Made by a program: the position numbers and the translations under genes
Part shown: in pieces, positions 6,646-10,140 of the stretch
Numbering within the stretch: the stretch's first letter is position 1
Layout of the letters: every line of letters starts with the position of its first letter
Assembly (NCBI GenBank): GCA_934120735.1
Contig: CAKOVA010000063.1
Span: 1-10,140, forward strand
Direction of reading: 5' to 3'
From: an uncultured Prevotella sp.
GTDB taxonomy: Bacteria > Bacteroidota > Bacteroidia > Bacteroidales > Bacteroidaceae
Length of the DNA stretch: 10,140 nt
Notes under the pieces: generated by a model
What the model was told of the DNA's origin: nothing
The model's input: only the letters and a program-made list of their open reading frames with translations
Databases searched by the model: none

Positions 6646-9600
6646 TTAGAAGCCAAGACTCAGCGTTATGCCATAGGTTTTTTGTACAGGATAGCCTCGC
6701 AAGGACTCTGGATCCATGTTCTTCAGATTGGTAATCGTGAAGATATTGCTGCCCTGCAATGCCACGCTGGCCGAGCTTATCTTTAGCTTGCGAACCAAAG
6801 TGGATGGCAATTGATAGCCCAAGCTGAGCAGTTTGAGGCGCATGAAATTGCAATCGCTAATCCAGAACGTGGATTGACGTCGATTGTTGTCGTTCTTGGT
6901 GGCGAATTTGATTCGTGGATAGCGTGCGTTGGGGGTGTCGGGTGTCCACGTGTCGGTGAGGTGATATTTTTGAAATTTCTGTAACGTTCCGTTGTCGAGC
7001 GTGTACAGCTCGCTGATGTTCTGCTTGTATCCCCATTCGCCTTGGAACATGGCATTGATGAAAAAGCCCTTGTATTGCAGGTTGATGCGAAGCCCCATGT
7101 CGAGGTCCGGACGTGAGGAGTTTCTTACATAAACACGGTCGTTAGCATCAATTTTGTGGTCGCCGTTTTGGTCCACGTATTTGATGTCGCCTGGTGCGAG
7201 CGTCGCATTGCCCATGCCATCTTGATCTACGCCATACGATTCTATTTCCTCTTGGCTCTTGAAAAGTCCGTCTGCTTGGTACATGGTCCATACCATGCTG
7301 CTCCGTCCCTTGCGTCTGAGGTTGGGGAGCTGTGTCGACTCATCACCGAAATCAATGTATTTGTCGTTGTTTTTGGCCAAGGTGATCGCCAAGCTGTATT
7401 TCAGTTTGCCGATGGTGTTGCGGTGGTTGAGCGTCAAGTCCCATCCCCACGCTTTCAATTTGCTGAAGTTCTTGTTGGGCACCATGCCGTCCACACCAGT
7501 CGATGGTGGGTATAGATAATCTGGCACGGCTGTGATTTTGTCAGTCTCGTAGCGCAGATAGTACTCGAACGACAGTCCAAATCGTCCACCCCAGAAACCC
7601 AAATCGGCCGCCACGTTGTAGTCGTGGCTCTTGCCCCATGTGAGGAAAATATTTGGATTGCTTGACATCATCAGTCCGGGCGTGAAGTTTCCGCCGAGGT
7701 TGTAGCCGCTGTTGACGGTCTCTGTGTACGTGCGCAGGTATGAGTAAGCGCCCACAAGACCGTCGTTGCCGAGCCATCCTGTAGAGGCTCTGAGCTTGGC
7801 GTTGGATAGGATGCCTTGTTTCCAATTCCGGAAGAACTTTTCGTTGGAGATGACCCAAGCCGCTGACATTGACGGGAAGAACCCCCATCGGCGGTCAGGG
7901 TGAAAGTTGTTACTGCCGTCAAGACGGAAGCTGAACTCGCAAAAATACTTGTTTGCGAAACCGTATTTGGCGCGGCCAATGAGCGAGGCGCGCTGGTTGT
8001 AAATCTCGTTGCCGTTCAGTCTGGCTTTTTGCGCTGTGCCGATAATTTCTGGGTAGACGCTTTTGTCGAGGTTTATACCATTCATATAATGTGTGTGTGT
8101 GCGCTGGTAGTTGGCCACTAACATTCCTTCTACGTCGTGTTTCTCGGTGAATGTGCGGTTGAAGTTGACACCCGCCTCATACAGTTGGCTATCAAAGAAA
8201 AAGTCGTCCTGCCCCTGTGTGGCTTTGGCCGTGGGGTAAACGGTCTTGGAATCTATGTCGTAGCTCCCCTTGTCAGCGTCGTAGGTATAGAGTGTCACGG
8301 GGTTGTCGACGGTGGATTTGACACGCTTGTTATCGTCAAACACGCCTCTAACGTAAGCCGTGAGTCCTTTAAGCCATGCTGCTGTGTAGTTGAGGTTCAC
8401 GGCAATGGAACTCATGCTGCCATTGTCCTTGATATATCCACCCAATCCTTGGACGCTAATCAGGGGATTGGTGCCATCGATACTCGCCAACATGCCATTG
8501 TCGAAACGCGCCACTTGCAACGGTGAGAAGGCGTAAGCGTTGTCTATGGTGAAGTAACTGCTGTTCTTGGCGCGTGTCTTTGAACCGTCAAACGAAACCG
8601 ACAGAGCCAATCCGCGCGCCACGTTTACATCTATCTTGGCCATGTAGTTGAGGCGTTTGCGACCTACACCGCTATACAACCCCTTGCTGTCGGCATAACC
8701 AAATGAGAGATAATAGTTCATGGTCTTGCCCCCGCCGTTGGCCGATACGCTGTGCGAAGTACTCCATCCCGTGTTGTTGAGATAGCTCATGTAGTCCTCG
8801 TTGCCATAAACGTTGGGGTTGGAGTGGTTCCTTATTTGTTCGAGTTGCTCGTTGGTAAACGGTTTGATGGTGGTGGTGGGTGAGTTCTCCACGGCTCTAT
8901 TCCTGAGCAACGCAAATTGGTATGCGTCCAAGAATTGTGGCATTTGAGTGGCCATCACCATATTGTATTGTCCGCGATAGTTCACACGGTTTTTTCTGTC
9001 CCCATTGGCTCCCTTGGTCTTGACCAATATCACACCGTTAGCCGCGCGCGCTCCATAGACGGCAGCGGCTGCCGCATCCTTGAGAATGGATATGCTCTCT
9101 ATGTCGTCAGGGTTGAGGTCTGAGAGCCTCGTCTCACCATCCGAGGTATTGGTTCCAAACCTCGGCACGCCGTCAATGACCAACAACGGCGCGGCGTTAA
9201 TGCCCCGAATGCTCATGTTGCTCTCCTTGGCCGAGCTTGGGTCGCCCGTGGCTTGCATCACTTGCAAGCCCGCCACCTGTCCGGTCAGGGCTTTGTCTAT
9301 GTTAACGGTGGGCATCATCAGCAACTCGTCTTGCTTGATGGTCTCCACGGAGCCAGTGAGAGCCGATTTCTTTTGTATGCCATAGCCCACCACGACCAAC
9401 TCGTCTAAGTTTTGCGCGTCGTCGTCCATGATGACGTTTATGGCGTGCTGGGTGTTTTTCACAGGGATGGTTTTAGACTTGTAGCCTATGTATGACACCA
9501 CGATGGAGTGCCCTCCTTGTATTTGTGGAATGTGGAAGTTCCCGTCCGCGTCGGTCACTGCAACCGTCTTGGTGTCTTTCCATCTAACCTGCGCGCCCAC

Positions 9601-9729
9601 TAATGGCTCACCACCTGCATCTACAATCTGCCCCGAGAGTGTCGGTTGATGGGTGTTGGGGTGTTGGGCATATGATACAAACGGCAGTAAAATCATTGCC
9701 ACTAAAAGTATGTAATGATTGATTTTCAT
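6646..9729 (-). CDS. SusC/RagA family TonB-linked outer-membrane transporter
   Basis: A TonB-dependent active importer of oligomers across the outer membrane (1027 aa, normal for SusC). Residues 1-21 are a signal peptide ending SYA before QHP. Residues about 30-103 form the carboxypeptidase-D-regulatory-like domain (LSGQIVDAGGEPLVGAQV ... SYIGYKSKTIPV). The TonB-box region LDELVVVGYG is at 108-117. The plug follows, with LTGQVAGLQV, SIRGINAAPLLVIDGVPR and the SusC signature ISILKDAAAAAVYGARAANG (213-232). The rest is a 22-strand barrel ending in GITLSLGF with a C-terminal Phe. There is no STN domain between the signal peptide and the first domain, so this copy should not signal directly to an anti-sigma factor. 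It is the first gene of the minus-strand operon. RagA, which imports peptides, belongs to the same family as glycan importers, so the name alone does not give the substrate. Confidence 0.96.
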   Translation of the reverse strand: MKINHYILLVAMILLPFVSYAQHPNTHQPTLSGQIVDAGGEPLVGAQVRWKDTKTVAVTDADGNFHIPQIQGGHSIVVSYIGYKSKTIPVKNTQHAINVIMDDDAQNLDELVVVGYGIQKKSALTGSVETIKQDELLMMPTVNIDKALTGQVAGLQVMQATGDPSSAKESNMSIRGINAAPLLVIDGVPRFGTNTSDGETRLSDLNPDDIESISILKDAAAAAVYGARAANGVILVKTKGANGDRKNRVNYRGQYNMVMATQMPQFLDAYQFALLRNRAVENSPTTTIKPFTNEQLEQIRNHSNPNVYGNEDYMSYLNNTGWSTSHSVSANGGGKTMNYYLSFGYADSKGLYSGVGRKRLNYMAKIDVNVARGLALSVSFDGSKTRAKNSSYFTIDNAYAFSPLQVARFDNGMLASIDGTNPLISVQGLGGYIKDNGSMSSIAVNLNYTAAWLKGLTAYVRGVFDDNKRVKSTVDNPVTLYTYDADKGSYDIDSKTVYPTAKATQGQDDFFFDSQLYEAGVNFNRTFTEKHDVEGMLVANYQRTHTHYMNGINLDKSVYPEIIGTAQKARLNGNEIYNQRASLIGRAKYGFANKYFCEFSFRLDGSNNFHPDRRWGFFPSMSAAWVISNEKFFRNWKQGILSNAKLRASTGWLGNDGLVGAYSYLRTYTETVNSGYNLGGNFTPGLMMSSNPNIFLTWGKSHDYNVAADLGFWGGRFGLSFEYYLRYETDKITAVPDYLYPPSTGVDGMVPNKNFSKLKAWGWDLTLNHRNTIGKLKYSLAITLAKNNDKYIDFGDESTQLPNLRRKGRSSMVWTMYQADGLFKSQEEIESYGVDQDGMGNATLAPGDIKYVDQNGDHKIDANDRVYVRNSSRPDLDMGLRINLQYKGFFINAMFQGEWGYKQNISELYTLDNGTLQKFQKYHLTDTWTPDTPNARYPRIKFATKNDNNRRQSTFWISDCNFMRLKLLSLGYQLPSTLVRKLKISSASVALQGSNIFTITNLKNMDPESLRGYPVQKTYGITLSLGF

Positions 9730-9804
9730 TATTTTTTGATATTGTTACTTGAATATTATGCTATATTTTCAGTGTATAGTAGAGCGTGTGTAAATTATCG
9801 TTTG

Positions 9805-9812
9805 CAAATTTA
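9805..9812 (-). promoter_or_regulatory. -7 promoter element of the susC operon, without a matching -33 box
   Basis: On the minus strand TAAATTTG (9812 to 9805) matches TAnnTTTG and would give a leader of about 70 bases before the ATG at 9729. No TTTG is found on the minus strand at the expected 19-22 bases upstream (about 9832-9838). A promoter of this sort may need an activator. The box overlaps a short palindrome, TTTGCAAA at 9801-9808. Confidence 0.5.
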
Positions 9813-9873
9813 AACAATTAGTTTGAGAAATGTTTGTTTTGTGCTTCTGTATTTTGGTATCTTATCCTAAAGT

Positions 9874-9890
9874 TTAGCGGACAGTAATAA
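9874..9890. repeat. Direct repeat copy 1 upstream of susC
   Basis: TTAGCGGACAGTAATAA, identical over 17 bases to the copy at 9972-9988 and in the same orientation. It lies about 60 bases upstream of the susC -7 box. Candidate activator site, or a trace of a mobile-element end. Confidence 0.6.
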
Positions 9891-9971
9891 AAATGAATAA
9901 GGGGGCTTGTCACTAATATGTTGTCATCCGAATTATTGTGTCTCAATGAGTTGGAATGAGGACTTCTATGC

Positions 9972-9988
9972 TTAGCGGACAGTAATAA
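9972..9988. repeat. Direct repeat copy 2 upstream of susC
   Basis: Second exact copy of TTAGCGGACAGTAATAA, starting 98 bases after the first. The intervening 81 bases show no coding potential. A 17-base exact match this close is very unlikely by chance. Confidence 0.6.
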
Positions 9989-10026
9989 TTGAAAATACAT
10001 TGTAAACTTTCAATCCGTTTCTTATT

Positions 10027-10087
10027 TGTCATACATCAAGCAGTCGTGTGTTACAAATCAAACAGATGCTTGTAACTTGATGTGACA
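10027..10087. repeat. Large interrupted inverted repeat (hairpin)
   Basis: ACATCAAG (10033-10040) pairs with CTTGATGT (10076-10083). TTACAA (10051-10056) pairs with TTGTAA (10070-10075), stacked directly on the outer stem on the 3' side, with a 10-base bulge on the 5' side and a 13-base loop. TGTC (10027-10030) and GACA (10084-10087) extend the outer stem after a two-base bulge. There is no T-run, so a terminator is doubtful; a regulatory RNA structure, protein site or mobile-element end is possible. Confidence 0.45.
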
Positions 10088-10140
10088 TAATTGGTTAGCG
10101 TGAGGTATAATGATTCGAGCTCTTTTGTGTTAACTTTACC

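Larger units (their letters stand above)
9730..10140. other. Long non-coding region upstream of the susC operon
   Basis: About 410 A/T-rich bases without a credible gene on either strand. It contains the susC leader and -7 element, the two 17-base direct repeats, and a large hairpin near 10027-10087. No regulator gene (hybrid two-component, ECF sigma, anti-sigma) starts inside the window, so the operon's regulator, if adjacent, lies beyond 10140. Confidence 0.6.

Noticed and set aside
8090..8101. (TG)6 tract inside susC as a possible phase-variation switch
   Set aside because: It encodes Thr-His-Thr-His in frame, and six units are short for a slippage hotspot; no other sign of a contingency locus.
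9818..10000. 60-residue minus-strand open frame upstream of susC
   Set aside because: Its span is built on the direct-repeat unit and A/T-rich leader DNA, with no recognisable domain.
1..10140. CRISPR arrays, tRNA or rRNA genes
   Set aside because: No regularly spaced repeat array was seen, and no cloverleaf or rRNA-like sequence was noticed in the non-coding gaps.

Overview
The window is Bacteroidota chromosomal DNA, most likely Prevotella or a close Bacteroidales relative. The evidence is a SusC/SusD outer-membrane pair, a Bacteroidetes IS1380-type transposase remnant, promoters of the Bacteroidetes kind (TTTG, about 19-22 bases, TAnnTTTG), and three secreted proteins ending in a short type IX secretion-like C-terminal module. 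No species can be fixed from the sequence.

Layout. Positions 1-876 hold the 3' part of a decayed IS1380-family element. Its transposase is broken by an internal deletion that removes the expected catalytic Glu and shifts the frame. A 68-residue membrane-anchored orphan (956-1162) follows, with its own promoter. After a 300-base non-coding stretch, a clear promoter drives a two-gene plus-strand operon: a secreted leucine-rich-repeat protein (1517-2821) and a secreted C10-family (streptopain-like) cysteine peptidase with intact Cys, His and Asn (2848-3807). A strong hairpin at 3861-3902 separates this operon from the convergent minus-strand operon. That operon reads, in transcription order, SusC/RagA transporter (9729-6646), SusD/RagB lipoprotein (6603-4858), and an unrecognised secreted protein in the SusE/F position (4803-3925). 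The last 400 bases (9730-10140) are non-coding. They hold the susC leader and -7 element, two 17-base direct repeats 98 bases apart, and a large interrupted hairpin.

How the genes may work together. SusC and SusD form the usual lidded TonB-dependent importer. The 292-residue protein probably acts beside them at the cell surface. The locus has no glycoside hydrolase, polysaccharide lyase, sulfatase or regulator in view, and its 3' end is closed by the convergent operon. The only hydrolase nearby is the cysteine peptidase. One inference is therefore a peptide or glycoprotein utilisation locus, by analogy with RagAB of Porphyromonas gingivalis, which takes up peptides. The substrate cannot be read from the sequence. 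The most useful leads are the direct repeats upstream of a susC promoter with no -33 box, the peptidase that lacks the usual long propeptide, and the unfamiliar third protein of the Sus operon.
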